DNA of 64,000 nt from JAHRAW01 sp963693025 (GTDB lineage Bacteria; Pseudomonadota; Gammaproteobacteria; Arenicellales; Poriferihabitantaceae), in the NCBI GenBank assembly GCA_963693025.1, contig OY843749.1, positions 682,001 through 746,000 on the forward strand, given 5' to 3'. Made by a program: the position numbers and the translations under genes. Shown in pieces: positions 43,275-52,924 of this stretch. Every line of letters begins with the position of its first letter. Position 1 is the stretch's first letter. The notes under the pieces were generated by a model. The model had not been told where the DNA came from. It made no database searches and saw nothing but the letters and a program-made list of their open reading frames with translations.

Positions 43275-44708
43275 TTATTCGTCCGGCAGGTTTGCCGATT
43301 TCAATTCTTCCTGAAACGCTTCGCCGGTGCGCGGATGCGCGAGTGGCGGCAGTTTGGGTTCTATGCCGCGAAAATACTCGTCGATGGAATACATAATCAA
43401 GCGCCTGAATTCTGTTTCACCGCGTTTGAATGTCCCCGCTTGCAAGATGCACTTTCTCACCGCCGGCGTATCCCATTTTTTCAGCGTAATGAAAACACCC
43501 ACCGCCGCCTTTCTGCTTGCGATGACGCCTGAAAAAGCCCGCAGCGAATCAATGGCGGGTTTGCCGCCTTTGACTTGGGAGATGCATAATTCCTCCTTCT
43601 TTTTGGCGCCATAAATCAGCGCGCGGCCATCGATGCCGCCGTCGCCGCGTTGCACCTTGTTCGGCGCAAAGCCGGGGATGCGCGTAACCGCCCACTTCTC
43701 AAAATCAAACGGATTGTCTTGCGCAAAATGCATTGCCCCTTTCAAGTCTTTCGGCACACCCGCCAGATTGATACGCATATCTTTCATGCGCTCACGCCGC
43801 ACTACTTCGATGGCGTAAGCGGAAATATCAATGCCAATCCAGTTGCGTTTTAAGGAATGCGCCGCTTCAATGGTTGTGCCGCAACCACAAAACGGATCCA
43901 ACACCAAATCGCCTGGGTTGCTGCTCGCCATGATGATTCGTTTCAGCAAAGCGAGCGGTTTTTGCGTGGGATACCCCAAGCGTTCCGCGGCCATGGCATT
44001 CAAGGCTTTCAAGTCGGTCCATACATCCATTGGCAGTTTCGTTTCTGTCGTTGCTCTGGTTGCACTCTTTTTCCCGGTACCCAGTCGCCTCAAAACTTCG
44101 GGGGTTCGTGGCGCCATGATGTCCTCGCCATTAAATATAAATTTTTGGCTTTTGCTATAAAACAAAAGGATGTCGTGCTTTCTTGCGTAATGCTTCTTGC
44201 CCGCACCGCCGGTTTGGTAATGCCATATCACTTCATTTTTAAAATGTTTCTTCCCAAAAACCTCATCCATCAAGAGTTTCAAGTAATGCGACGCGGTCGG
44301 GTCGCAATGCAAATAGATGCTGCCGGATTTTTTCAACAAACGGTGCATCTCGGCGATGCGCTGCGCCATATAAGATAGATACGACAACATTCCACTGCCA
44401 TCGGGATAGATTTCTCTGAATGCGCGGATGGCACGATGCGCCGGGTGGTCGATAGCGTTTTCGATTAAGCGCACGCGCTGCTCCGCCGCCTCATCCCATT
44501 CCCAAGTATCGGTAAAAGCCGTCAGTTGCGCGATGTCTTCGTTGTCGCCGCCGTTGCGCTGCGTGCCGAAGATGATGTTGTAGTCCGCCTTGCTGTTGAA
44601 AGGCGGGTCGAGGTAAATCAAATCGACGGCGTTGTCGGGCCACTCGCGCATCACCTCCAAACAATCGCCGTAATACAGCGTGTTTTTTTTCATTTCCATT
44701 TCCATCAT
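43275..44708 (-). CDS. DNA methyltransferase-nuclease fusion 1 (beta-type MTase plus Mrr-like domain), between nuoI and nuoJ
   Basis: 477 residues. The N-terminal DNA methylase has DPPF at 34-37 before the AdoMet site DPFCGCGTT (271-279), the beta order of N6-adenine or N4-cytosine enzymes. Region about 160-240 between the motifs is the likely target-recognition part. Residues about 333-412 resemble an Mrr/PD-(D/E)XK nuclease: EKWAVTRIPG, D360 in GDGGIDG, and Q378-V-K380 (the QxK variant). It is a clear paralogue of the gene at 55544. Two adjacent ATGs (44708, 44705) follow GGGGA. Could be a one-protein restriction-modification enzyme. Confidence 0.88.
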   Translation of the reverse strand: MMEMEMKKNTLYYGDCLEVMREWPDNAVDLIYLDPPFNSKADYNIIFGTQRNGGDNEDIAQLTAFTDTWEWDEAAEQRVRLIENAIDHPAHRAIRAFREIYPDGSGMLSYLSYMAQRIAEMHRLLKKSGSIYLHCDPTASHYLKLLMDEVFGKKHFKNEVIWHYQTGGAGKKHYARKHDILLFYSKSQKFIFNGEDIMAPRTPEVLRRLGTGKKSATRATTETKLPMDVWTDLKALNAMAAERLGYPTQKPLALLKRIIMASSNPGDLVLDPFCGCGTTIEAAHSLKRNWIGIDISAYAIEVVRRERMKDMRINLAGVPKDLKGAMHFAQDNPFDFEKWAVTRIPGFAPNKVQRGDGGIDGRALIYGAKKKEELCISQVKGGKPAIDSLRAFSGVIASRKAAVGVFITLKKWDTPAVRKCILQAGTFKRGETEFRRLIMYSIDEYFRGIEPKLPPLAHPRTGEAFQEELKSANLPDE

Positions 44709-44725
44709 GCCGTCCCCTTTTGCGC

Positions 44726-45217
44726 TCACCGATACGGCGCGTCTTGTTTGCGCGCGGCGGCTATTTCGGTTTCGTATTGGTCGCCGATTTCCAGCAGGCG
44801 TTGTTTGTCGATCCAGCGCTCGTGTTCTTCTTCCATGTGGAACTCGTGGATGTCGGTCATGACGATGGAGTCCACCGGGCAGGCTTCTTCGCAGAAGCCG
44901 CAGTAGATGCACTTGAACAAATCAATGTCGTAGCGCGTGGTGCGGCGCGTGCCGTCGGCGCGTTCTTCGGAGTCGATGGTGATCGCCAGCGCCGGGCAGA
45001 CGGCTTCGCACAGTTTGCAGGCGATGCAGCGCTCTTCGCCGTTGGGGTAGCGGCGCAACGCGTGCAGGCCGCGAAAGCGCGGCGATTTCGGCGTCTTTTC
45101 CTTTGGGTACATGATGGTGATTTTGCGGCTGAACAGCCGCCGCCCGGTGACGCGCATTCCCTTGCGCAACTCCTTGAGCGTGAAGGTTTTGTAAAGTTGT
45201 TTGATGTCGATTCCCAT
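44726..45217 (-). CDS. nuoI: NADH-quinone oxidoreductase subunit I
   Basis: 163 residues with two [4Fe-4S] motifs, CIACKLCEAVCP and CIYCGFCEEACP (clusters N6a/N6b). Peripheral-arm subunit that passes electrons towards NuoB. The following gene is not nuoJ but a methyltransferase fusion starting 17 bp downstream. Confidence 0.97.
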   Translation of the reverse strand: MGIDIKQLYKTFTLKELRKGMRVTGRRLFSRKITIMYPKEKTPKSPRFRGLHALRRYPNGEERCIACKLCEAVCPALAITIDSEERADGTRRTTRYDIDLFKCIYCGFCEEACPVDSIVMTDIHEFHMEEEHERWIDKQRLLEIGDQYETEIAAARKQDAPYR

Positions 45218-45263
45218 GATAAGTCTCCGGTCCCGGTTGACAGGCGCAGCTCAGCAATCCATC

Positions 45264-46310
45264 TTACGCAAAGAACGCGCCGAACGGGGTGTAAAATTTT
45301 CCCGCGCCGATGACCGCGATCCACACCAGCGTGATCGGAATCAACACCTTCCATCCGAGCCGCATGATTTGGTCGTAGCGGTAGCGGGGAAAGGTGGCGC
45401 GGAACCACAGAAAGAAAAAGGCGACCAGCGAGGTCTTGATGCCGAACCAAAGGAGCGGCGGAATCCAGGTGAACGGCGCGACTTCAAACGGCGGCAACCA
45501 GCCGCCGAGAAACATAATCACGGTGAGCGCCGCAATCAGGAGCATGTTGGCGTATTCCGCGAGGAAGAACACCGCAAAAGCCATGCCGGAATATTCGACA
45601 TGAAAACCGGCGACGATTTCCGACTCCCCTTCGGCGACATCGAACGGCGCGCGGTTGGTTTCCGCCACGCCGGAGATAAAATAGACCAGGAAGAGCGGCA
45701 GCAACGGCAGCCAATACCAGTGAAACAAACTGCCGGCTTGCCCGTGCACAATCTCGCGCAGGTTGAGGCTGCCGGCGACCATCAACACGCCCACGAGCGC
45801 AAAGCCCATGGCGATTTCATACGCCACGATTTGCGCCGCCGAGCGCATCGCGCCCAAAAACGCGTATTTGGAATTGGACGCCCAGCCGGCGACGATGACG
45901 CCATACACGCCCATCGAGGTGAGCGCGAGGATATACAGCAGGCTGGCGTCTATGTCGGCGAGCACCAGCGTGTCGCTGAACGGGATGACCGCCCACGCCG
46001 CCAGCGCCGGGGTGATCGACAACACCGGCGCGATGAGAAACAGCGCCTTGTTGGAGCGGTTGGGAATGATGATTTCCTTCATCATCAGTTTGAGCGCATC
46101 GGCGATCGGCTGCAGCCAGCCCCTCGGTCCGACCCGGTTGGGACCGACGCGAATCTGCATGTAGCCAATCAACTTGCGCTCGGCAAAGGTGAAATACGCG
46201 ACGCACAACATCAGCGGCGCGAGGATTGCCACGATCTTGAGCATAATCCACAGCGTCGCCTGCAAGCCGTGCGGTAGCCATGCGGTCAGGTGAAAGAACC
46301 CCTCTCTCAT
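45264..46310 (-). CDS. nuoH: NADH-quinone oxidoreductase subunit H
   Basis: 348 residues, about eight membrane helices. AERKLIGYMQIRVGPNRVGPRG and GVAETNRAPFDVAEGESEIVAGFHVEYSG are hallmark loops forming the quinone chamber. Starts 35 bp after nuoG; 46 bp before nuoI. Confidence 0.97.
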   Translation of the reverse strand: MREGFFHLTAWLPHGLQATLWIMLKIVAILAPLMLCVAYFTFAERKLIGYMQIRVGPNRVGPRGWLQPIADALKLMMKEIIIPNRSNKALFLIAPVLSITPALAAWAVIPFSDTLVLADIDASLLYILALTSMGVYGVIVAGWASNSKYAFLGAMRSAAQIVAYEIAMGFALVGVLMVAGSLNLREIVHGQAGSLFHWYWLPLLPLFLVYFISGVAETNRAPFDVAEGESEIVAGFHVEYSGMAFAVFFLAEYANMLLIAALTVIMFLGGWLPPFEVAPFTWIPPLLWFGIKTSLVAFFFLWFRATFPRYRYDQIMRLGWKVLIPITLVWIAVIGAGKFYTPFGAFFA

Positions 46311-46345
46311 CGCGTCATTGCCTCAGCGCCCTCGCCCCGCAGCCG

Positions 46346-48814
46346 TCATCGGATTTTCTCCAGCGTCACTCTGCAATGCCCGCCAAGCCGCGCGGTTTGC
46401 GCATAACCCGCCGGCACATAAACGCAATCGCCGGGGACGCGCTCGTCCGCCCGCAACGGCAGGCTGGCGCTGCCGGCGCCGTTTTGCACCTTCACTTGGT
46501 CGCCGGCGGTCAAGCCAAGCCGGTCGATGGTGGCGCGGTTCAGATGCGCCGCGGGCGGGGGATTGTCGGCGGTTTTTTGCAGCGCCGGCGCGTGGCGCAC
46601 GGTTTGGTCGCCGCGATACATCGGCAGGTCGGGCAGGCGGAGTAGGCTGTCGCCGCCGCCGATTGGGTCGGTGTCGGTGGGAGCGATTCGCGGCGCCGGA
46701 ATGCTCCATTCGCGCATGCGCGCTGAGGCGCCGCCGTCGTGGGCGTGATGGGGAATGTCGTCGTTGACGGCTTCCAGCGACACATAGTCAAACCCCGGCA
46801 GGTCGAGAAAATTGCCCAGCACGCGCAGGATTTTCCACGCCGGGCGCGACTCGCCGAGCGGTTTGGCGGCGACCTCGGCGCGCTGAACGCGCCCCTCGCA
46901 GTTGAGGAAATGCCCGGCGGATTCGGTGAACGCCGCCATCGGCAGCAACACATCGGCGCATTCCATCGCCGCGTCGCTGCGGTAGGCGGAAATCTGCACG
47001 ACAAACTCAGCGCGCTTCATCGCCTCAAACGCGGCGCGACCGTCGATGGCGTCCAGTTCGGGGTCGGTCGCCAGCAGCAGATACGCGCGGCGCGGCTGCG
47101 CCAACATCGCGGCGGCGTCGAGCCCGGCATCGGTGTCGGATAGCGCCACCCCGCCGGGTCCGCGATGCGGCAGGCAGCCCGCCCACCACGCCGCCGCGCT
47201 GTTGCCCGGCGGCAGCACCGCGAGGCGCGCGCCGGTCGTCTCGCAAATCCACTGGGCGATTGCCTTAATCACGCCGGCGTCGCCGTGCTGCTGCGCCGGT
47301 GCGCCGATAATCACCGCGCCGTCCGCGCCCGCTTCCAGCAGGCTGCGGGCGATGCCGGGTTGGGGTTGTACGGTGGGCGCCTTGAGCCATTGCTCGATTC
47401 CGTCGGGCAACACGACATCGGGTCTCACCGCGGCGATGTCCGACGCCACCGCCGCGAGATGCGCCACCATGTCGGCGCCGGCGGTGATGGCGGTTTCCAC
47501 CTCGAAATTTTGCGCATAAGCGAGCGGGTTGATGCTGCTGATATGCGCCCCGTTTTCGCGCGTGGCGGCGCGCAGCCTGAGCGCCAGCAACGGTTGCTCC
47601 TTGCGAATGTTGGAGCCGACCAGCAACGCGGCGCGCAGGCGGTCGAATTGCTCGATGGGCATTTCCGATGCCGGGAAAACGGGCGCCACCGCATCATCGC
47701 GGAAATCGCTTTGCTGCAAGCGGTGATCAATGTGGTTGCCGCCCAACGCCCGCACCAGTTTCTGCAGCAGGAAATACTCTTCCAGCGTTGAGGCGTAACC
47801 GGCGAGCGCGCCGAGATTGTCGCCGCCGCCGGTTTGGAGCGCCGCTTTGATGCCGTCGCAGGCGCGTTGCAACGCGACTTCCCACGCCACCTCCTTCCAC
47901 TCGCCTTGCGTCTTGACCATCGGCGCGCCCAGCCGCCGCTCGCTGTTGACCGCCTCGTAACTGTATCGGTCGCGGTCGGCGAGCCAGCATTCGTTGACGC
48001 GCGGGTTTTCATACGGCAGGACGCGCTCGACCCGCCCGCGCAGGGTTTGAATCGTGAGGTTCGCGCCGACGCAGTCATGCGGGCTGATGCCGCGGTGATT
48101 TTCCAACTCCCACGAGCGCGCGGCGAAGCGGTAGGGCTTGGAGGTCAGCGCGCCGACCGGGCACAGGTCAATCATGTTGCCGGACACTTCCGAGTCCACC
48201 GCGCGGTTCAGAAAGGTGCCGATGTACGCGTGCTCGCCGCGCCCCGGCATGCCCAGTTCCATCAGCCCCGCGACTTCCTCGCCGAAGCGTACGCAGCGGG
48301 TGCAGTGGATGCAGCGCGTCATCTCGGTGGCGATTAGCGGACCGATGTCGTGGCTCGCCACCGAGCGTTTTCGTTCCAGATAGCGCGAGTCGTCGCTGCC
48401 GTAGCCCATCGCCTGGTCCTGCAACGGGCACTCGCCGCCCTGGTCGCACACCGGGCAGTCGAGCGGATGGTTGATGAGCAAAAACTCAAGCGTGCCCTGC
48501 TGCGCTTCGCGCGCCAGTTGCGAGCGCGTGAACACCACCATGTTGTCGCTGACCGGCGTGGCGCAAGCCGGCAGCGGCTTGGGAGCCAGCCGGAGTTCAT
48601 CGCGCGCGTAAGTCTTGCGCTCCCCGCCCGCCGCCGGCAGAGGCTCCGGCGCGTGCCCGACTTCCACCAAACACATGCGGCAGTTGGCGGCGATGGAGAG
48701 TTTTTCGTGATAGCAGAAACGCGGAATATAAACGCCCGCGCGGTCGGTGGCGGCAATCAGCATTTCGCCGACTTCGGCTTCCACCAGTTGCCCGTTGACT
48801 TGCACCGTGGCCAT
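46346..48814 (-). CDS. nuoG: NADH-quinone oxidoreductase subunit G
   Basis: 822 residues. N-terminal ferredoxin-like part with the [2Fe-2S] (CYHEKLSIAANCRMC) and His-Cys cluster (HPLDCPVCDQGGECPLQ), a [4Fe-4S] motif CIHCTRCVRF, then a molybdopterin oxidoreductase-like C-terminal domain. The start at 48814 is one base after nuoF's stop; a longer reading to 49120 overlaps nuoF and is rejected. Confidence 0.96.
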   Translation of the reverse strand: MATVQVNGQLVEAEVGEMLIAATDRAGVYIPRFCYHEKLSIAANCRMCLVEVGHAPEPLPAAGGERKTYARDELRLAPKPLPACATPVSDNMVVFTRSQLAREAQQGTLEFLLINHPLDCPVCDQGGECPLQDQAMGYGSDDSRYLERKRSVASHDIGPLIATEMTRCIHCTRCVRFGEEVAGLMELGMPGRGEHAYIGTFLNRAVDSEVSGNMIDLCPVGALTSKPYRFAARSWELENHRGISPHDCVGANLTIQTLRGRVERVLPYENPRVNECWLADRDRYSYEAVNSERRLGAPMVKTQGEWKEVAWEVALQRACDGIKAALQTGGGDNLGALAGYASTLEEYFLLQKLVRALGGNHIDHRLQQSDFRDDAVAPVFPASEMPIEQFDRLRAALLVGSNIRKEQPLLALRLRAATRENGAHISSINPLAYAQNFEVETAITAGADMVAHLAAVASDIAAVRPDVVLPDGIEQWLKAPTVQPQPGIARSLLEAGADGAVIIGAPAQQHGDAGVIKAIAQWICETTGARLAVLPPGNSAAAWWAGCLPHRGPGGVALSDTDAGLDAAAMLAQPRRAYLLLATDPELDAIDGRAAFEAMKRAEFVVQISAYRSDAAMECADVLLPMAAFTESAGHFLNCEGRVQRAEVAAKPLGESRPAWKILRVLGNFLDLPGFDYVSLEAVNDDIPHHAHDGGASARMREWSIPAPRIAPTDTDPIGGGDSLLRLPDLPMYRGDQTVRHAPALQKTADNPPPAAHLNRATIDRLGLTAGDQVKVQNGAGSASLPLRADERVPGDCVYVPAGYAQTARLGGHCRVTLEKIR

Positions 48815-48815
48815 G

Positions 48816-50174
48816 TCAGGCGGCGTCGGCGGCGGTGGTTGCGGCGGCGTTGGTTGCCGCCGTAGCGGGCGCAACCTCAACCTCGGCGGCGCGGATTTTC
48901 GCTTCAAACTCATGCCGAAAATGTTTAAGAAAACTCTGCACGGGCCACGCCGCCGCGTCGCCGAGTGCGCAGATGGTGCGCCCCTCGATGCGGTTGGCGA
49001 CGTCGAGCAGGGTGTCGAGGTCGCGCTCGGTTGCGCGTCCGGCGTTGATGCGGCGCAGGATGCGGAATAGCCAGCCGGTGCCTTCGCGGCACGGCGTGCA
49101 CTGGCCGCAGGATTCCTCAAAGTAAAAGCGCGCGAGCCGTTCCAGCACCGCCACCATGTCGGTGGTCTCGTCCATCACGATGACCGAGCCGGCGCCGACC
49201 GCGGAGCCGTGTTGTTGCAGCGAGTCGTAGTCCATATTCGCGCGCATGATGATGTCCGCCGGCAACACCGGCACCGACGAGCCGCCCGGTATGACCGCCT
49301 TGAGTCGGCGTCCGCGCCACACCCCGCCTGCCATTTCCAGCAGGTCGGCGAACGGCGTGCCCATTTTGACTTCGTAGTTGCCCGGCTTTTCGACATGACC
49401 CGTAACCGAGAAAATTTTCACCCCGCCGGCGTTCTCCACGCCGAGGTCGCGGAACCATTCGCCCTTCATCCAGTCGCCGTTGGCGCGCAGAATCGCCGGC
49501 ACCGAGGCGAACGATTCGGTGTTGTTGATGGTGGTCGGTTTGCCATACAAACCGAAGGCCGCCGGGAACGGCGGTTTGAAGCGCGGCAAACCCTTCTTGC
49601 CTTCGAGCGATTCGAGCAGCGCGGTTTCCTCGCCGCAAATATAGGCGCCGGCGCCGAGGTGGTTGTGCAAGTCAAAATCAAAACCCGATGCGAACAAATC
49701 GGCGCCCAGCAACCCGGCGTCATACGCTTCGCGCACCGCCGCCTCCATGCGCTCATACGGCTCCCAGAACTCGCCGCGAATATAGTTGTAGCCGACCGTC
49801 GCGCCCATCACATAGCCGCCGAGCGCCATACCTTCAATCAGCGCGTGCGGGTTGTAGCGCAGAATGTCGCGGTCTTTGCAAGTGCCCGGCTCGCCCTCAT
49901 CGGAATTGCACACCACATACTTCTGCCCCGCCGCCGCGCGCGGAATAAAATGCCACTTGATGGCCGCCGGAAACCCGGCGCCGCCGCGCCCGCGCAAGTT
50001 GGAAGTCTTGAGCGCCTCGATAATCAACGCCGGCTCAACCTGCTCGCGCAACACCTTCTCCAACGCCTCGTATCCGCCGGTTTTGCGATAGGCATCCAGC
50101 GTCCAGCAGCGGTCATGCTCGCGCGGCAGGCATACGTCGGCGCAGGCGCGGAGGGTGGCGGGCTGGTTAGTCAT
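48816..50174 (-). CDS. nuoF: NADH-quinone oxidoreductase subunit F
   Basis: 452 residues. NADH/FMN-binding GRGGAGFPAAIKW, YICGEETALLESLEG, and the N3 cluster motif CGQCTPCREGTGW. The C-terminus carries an added alanine-rich tail. Starts 2 bp after the stop of the putative restriction enzyme gene, which separates it from nuoE. Confidence 0.97.
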   Translation of the reverse strand: MTNQPATLRACADVCLPREHDRCWTLDAYRKTGGYEALEKVLREQVEPALIIEALKTSNLRGRGGAGFPAAIKWHFIPRAAAGQKYVVCNSDEGEPGTCKDRDILRYNPHALIEGMALGGYVMGATVGYNYIRGEFWEPYERMEAAVREAYDAGLLGADLFASGFDFDLHNHLGAGAYICGEETALLESLEGKKGLPRFKPPFPAAFGLYGKPTTINNTESFASVPAILRANGDWMKGEWFRDLGVENAGGVKIFSVTGHVEKPGNYEVKMGTPFADLLEMAGGVWRGRRLKAVIPGGSSVPVLPADIIMRANMDYDSLQQHGSAVGAGSVIVMDETTDMVAVLERLARFYFEESCGQCTPCREGTGWLFRILRRINAGRATERDLDTLLDVANRIEGRTICALGDAAAWPVQSFLKHFRHEFEAKIRAAEVEVAPATAATNAAATTAADAA

Positions 50175-50176
50175 TG

Positions 50177-51337
50177 TTAATATTCAACTTGAGTAAAAAC
50201 AATATCATCAGCTATGGCAAATTCAATATAGCGCAATGGCGCACATTCACCTTGGTTGTTTCCATTAAACGAATTGAATTCCGTGATTAAATTTTGATAT
50301 ATGTCCGTCATCTTATTTTCTATTCGCTTGGCTAATAAAACCGGTACGATATCGCTCGGCAAATTCGGCACATAATACTGTTTCACCCAGTCAATATAAC
50401 GTTGAATTTGATTCAAATTGTCAGCGCTTGCTTCTTCACACTTTAATTCGATCGGCAATATGCTACGATGGCTTTCATGTTCCACCGAAAGCATTACATC
50501 TATTCTTTGCATTCCAACACCACACGAAACTTCATTGCCAATCCATTCAATTTTCCCTTGCCCGGCCACTGCAGCATCTAAACTGTGATTGATGTTTCTC
50601 CCTAAATTTTGCGTGAGATATGCTTGAAGATGCACTTCAAATTTCTGTCCGCACGCACTTTTTTCCAACATTCGAGGAAGTATATTAATACACTCCTGAC
50701 GACCGGCATATTCGGGTTGTGATTCATCAATGCAAATAATTTTCTGGTTTTCCAGTTCAAAAGAAATTTTGTTTTCGCAATCCAATTCCCGTCGCTGATT
50801 TTTGTTGCGGATAAGGTGTAGCAACCGTTCGGCTTCGTACGTTGTGATCATCGTGTTTCCACGCACTCCTTTTAATTTGCGGTAAATCAAAGACCACAAC
50901 ATTTGACATGGTGATGATAGGCATTTAATTTCATCCAACGCCTCCCATTCGGTCACGCCATCAGCATACACATCAAGCGGCGAAATTTGCACTCTAAAGG
51001 TCAAAGATTTTCCAAGATCTGACGTAAGGTATTGTGCAGCATCGTAATTATCCAAAAAAGCCGAATCGCTTATGACTTCAAACACGCCAAAAAATTTCCC
51101 TTCTCGAATTCCATGCTCGAAATTTTGTTGCAAATAAAAAATAACTTGGTCGCCTTTCCGGACTCTATTTGCATCCGCAATCATTCCAACTAGGTTTCGT
51201 TCTTTTGAATAGTGAAGAGATGACTGGCGACGGTTATTAAAATCAATCGCTTCTTCTTTTGCCCCGGTGCCAGCAAACAAATACTCCAAGTGAAACTTGA
51301 AAGTGCGCCAATCAACAATAAAAACATGCGTTGTCAT
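50177..51337 (-). CDS. Putative restriction endonuclease with EVE/PUA-like N-terminal domain, between nuoE and nuoF
   Basis: 386 residues. Residues 1-110 look like an EVE/PUA-type base-reading domain (FIVDWRTFKF, then VRKGDQVIFYLQ and KFFGVFEVIS). Residues about 230-320 carry a PD-(D/E)XK-like core: RIDVML with Asp280 and IELK with Glu297 and Lys299. The start overlaps the methyltransferase's stop (ATGA), so the two form a restriction-modification pair. The DNA is much more AT-rich than the flanking nuo genes, a sign of foreign origin. Assignment rests on motif reading, not a search. Confidence 0.75.
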   Translation of the reverse strand: MTTHVFIVDWRTFKFHLEYLFAGTGAKEEAIDFNNRRQSSLHYSKERNLVGMIADANRVRKGDQVIFYLQQNFEHGIREGKFFGVFEVISDSAFLDNYDAAQYLTSDLGKSLTFRVQISPLDVYADGVTEWEALDEIKCLSSPCQMLWSLIYRKLKGVRGNTMITTYEAERLLHLIRNKNQRRELDCENKISFELENQKIICIDESQPEYAGRQECINILPRMLEKSACGQKFEVHLQAYLTQNLGRNINHSLDAAVAGQGKIEWIGNEVSCGVGMQRIDVMLSVEHESHRSILPIELKCEEASADNLNQIQRYIDWVKQYYVPNLPSDIVPVLLAKRIENKMTDIYQNLITEFNSFNGNNQGECAPLRYIEFAIADDIVFTQVEY

Positions 51338-52140
51338 TTTTTCTTGAATACCAGCAAATATTCGTGTTTGAAAATGTAAAATCCGCCGACCAATGCACGG
51401 TACCGCCACAAATTTTCCTGGTTTAACTTTGCACGATTGCCCGTCATGTTTTTTACCAATATGCTTTTTAGTATCAAGTCAGGTGCGCGTTTTAATGTTT
51501 CTTGCATCAAATTAAAACCGAGTGGCACCCATTCGCTGTTGGTATATTTGTCGCCAATGACAACGGCAAGGTACCGCCCGGATGCCAGCAGGTCGATAAA
51601 ATTTTCTATTACATCGCCAAATTTTTCGGCGAAACAATCAACACTTTCTATGTTGGATAAGTCTTTTTTGTCGTCACTAAACTTAATAATATTGTGATAA
51701 GGAGGATGCAAAATAATTAGATGCACTTGTTTTTTGTTGATTTTATTTAGCACTTTTGCCACTTTTGTTGTGGCGTAAGGGTTCGTGCTGTCAGCAACAA
51801 TTACCGTGGATGAAACTCCACCACGGGCGGTTTCTTGTGTCACATTTCCTCGGGCAATTTTGGCAACTTCCGGATTTAACTCAACCCCGATTCCATGCCG
51901 GCCAAGCCGCCGTGCTTCTATCAGCGAAGTGCCATGCCCAAGAAATAAGTCCAATACCACATCGCCTTTTTTGGTAAACCGCCGCATGAGTTGATTGGGA
52001 ATTTGCGGAATAAAATTCCCGTGATATGTATTGTTGTGCACACCGGATTTATCGCGTCCGCCCAGCAACCATAAACTATCGGTAAGAATGTCGTCGTATT
52101 GCTTCCATTCTTTTAAGTTTAAGTCATTTATCTTGGCCAT
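51334..52140 (-). CDS. DNA methyltransferase (N4/N6 type), between nuoE and nuoF
   Basis: 268 residues. AdoMet site DLFLGHGTS (64-72) comes before the catalytic HPPY (145-148), opposite in order to the two fusion methyltransferases, so this belongs to a different class. It begins 5 bp after nuoE with a strong AGGAGG overlapping nuoE's stop region. Low GC compared with nuo. Protects host DNA from the partner nuclease at 50177, with which it overlaps by four bases. Confidence 0.85.
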   Translation of the reverse strand: MAKINDLNLKEWKQYDDILTDSLWLLGGRDKSGVHNNTYHGNFIPQIPNQLMRRFTKKGDVVLDLFLGHGTSLIEARRLGRHGIGVELNPEVAKIARGNVTQETARGGVSSTVIVADSTNPYATTKVAKVLNKINKKQVHLIILHPPYHNIIKFSDDKKDLSNIESVDCFAEKFGDVIENFIDLLASGRYLAVVIGDKYTNSEWVPLGFNLMQETLKRAPDLILKSILVKNMTGNRAKLNQENLWRYRALVGGFYIFKHEYLLVFKKK

Positions 52141-52145
52141 TTTTA

Positions 52146-52619
52146 TTAACCTCCTAACTCATCCAAAATTTCATTCACCCGCGTCGGGGTCAGGTCTTCG
52201 TAATAATCGCGCCCGATTTGCAACATCGGCGCGCCGGCGCAGGCGGCCAGGCATTCGGCTTCTTTGAGGGTAAATTGGCCGTCGGCGGTAGTTTCGCCGA
52301 AGCCGATGCCGAGTTTGGTTTTGAGGTGGGCGACGACTTCATCCGAGCCGCGCAGCATGCAGGAGATATTGGTGCACACCGAAATTTTGTGCTTGCCGAC
52401 CGGCTTCAAGTCATACATCGTGTAAAAAGTCGCCACCTCCCAGGCGCGCACCGGCGGCACGCCAATCACCCCGGCGACGCATTCAATCAACTCGGCGCTC
52501 AGCCAGCCGTGTTCATCCTGCGCGATGCGAAGCGCCGCCAACAACGCCGACTGGCGCTGGTCGGGCGGATACTTCGCCAGTTCGCGGTCGATTTCGGTGA
52601 GGGCGGCGGGGGATAGCAT
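52146..52619 (-). CDS. nuoE: NADH-quinone oxidoreductase subunit E
   Basis: 157 residues with ATG 52619 (MLSPAALTEIDRELAKYPPD), the common family start; ATG 52658 (170 residues) is possible. Thioredoxin-like [2Fe-2S] subunit with ligands in CTNISC and CLAACAGAP (cluster N1a). Forms the NADH-input module with NuoF and NuoG. Confidence 0.95.
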   Translation of the reverse strand: MLSPAALTEIDRELAKYPPDQRQSALLAALRIAQDEHGWLSAELIECVAGVIGVPPVRAWEVATFYTMYDLKPVGKHKISVCTNISCMLRGSDEVVAHLKTKLGIGFGETTADGQFTLKEAECLAACAGAPMLQIGRDYYEDLTPTRVNEILDELGG

Positions 52620-52735
52620 GGTGGCGGGATGACTGAATCGGTTCGGGTGGTTGTTCATCCTGCGAGAACGGGTGTTGGGTGGGGAGTCCCCGCATTCGGA
52701 AAGGCGGCATCTGCGCGATGTTTGCCGGTGACTGA

Positions 52736-52924
52736 CTAACTCGCCGGTATCTCGCCGGCCGCCTCCGCTTCTGCCTTTTCGCGTTTCGCTTTTGCTTCGT
52801 CCTCGCGGTCGCGGTCCAGTTGTTTGACAGCGAAATGTGCAAACACATACATAGATATCAAAGCGGCAATAAGGGAAAGGGGAACCGCTGCGATGAGGAT
52901 GGAATACCAGAGCGAGTCGGTCAT
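52736..52924 (-). CDS. Small single-helix membrane protein 2 between nuoD and nuoE
   Basis: 62 residues: one membrane helix (about 5-28) followed by a highly charged helix (RDREDEAKAKREKAEAEAA). The start overlaps the preceding small gene's stop (ATGA). Not a known complex I subunit. A 116-bp stretch follows before nuoE, with no gene seen. Confidence 0.65.
   Translation of the reverse strand: MTDSLWYSILIAAVPLSLIAALISMYVFAHFAVKQLDRDREDEAKAKREKAEAEAAGEIPAS

Noticed and set aside
48815..49120. Longer N-terminus for nuoG overlapping nuoF
   Set aside because: MATVQVNGQLVEAEVG is the standard NuoG start; the extension is nuoF read in another frame.
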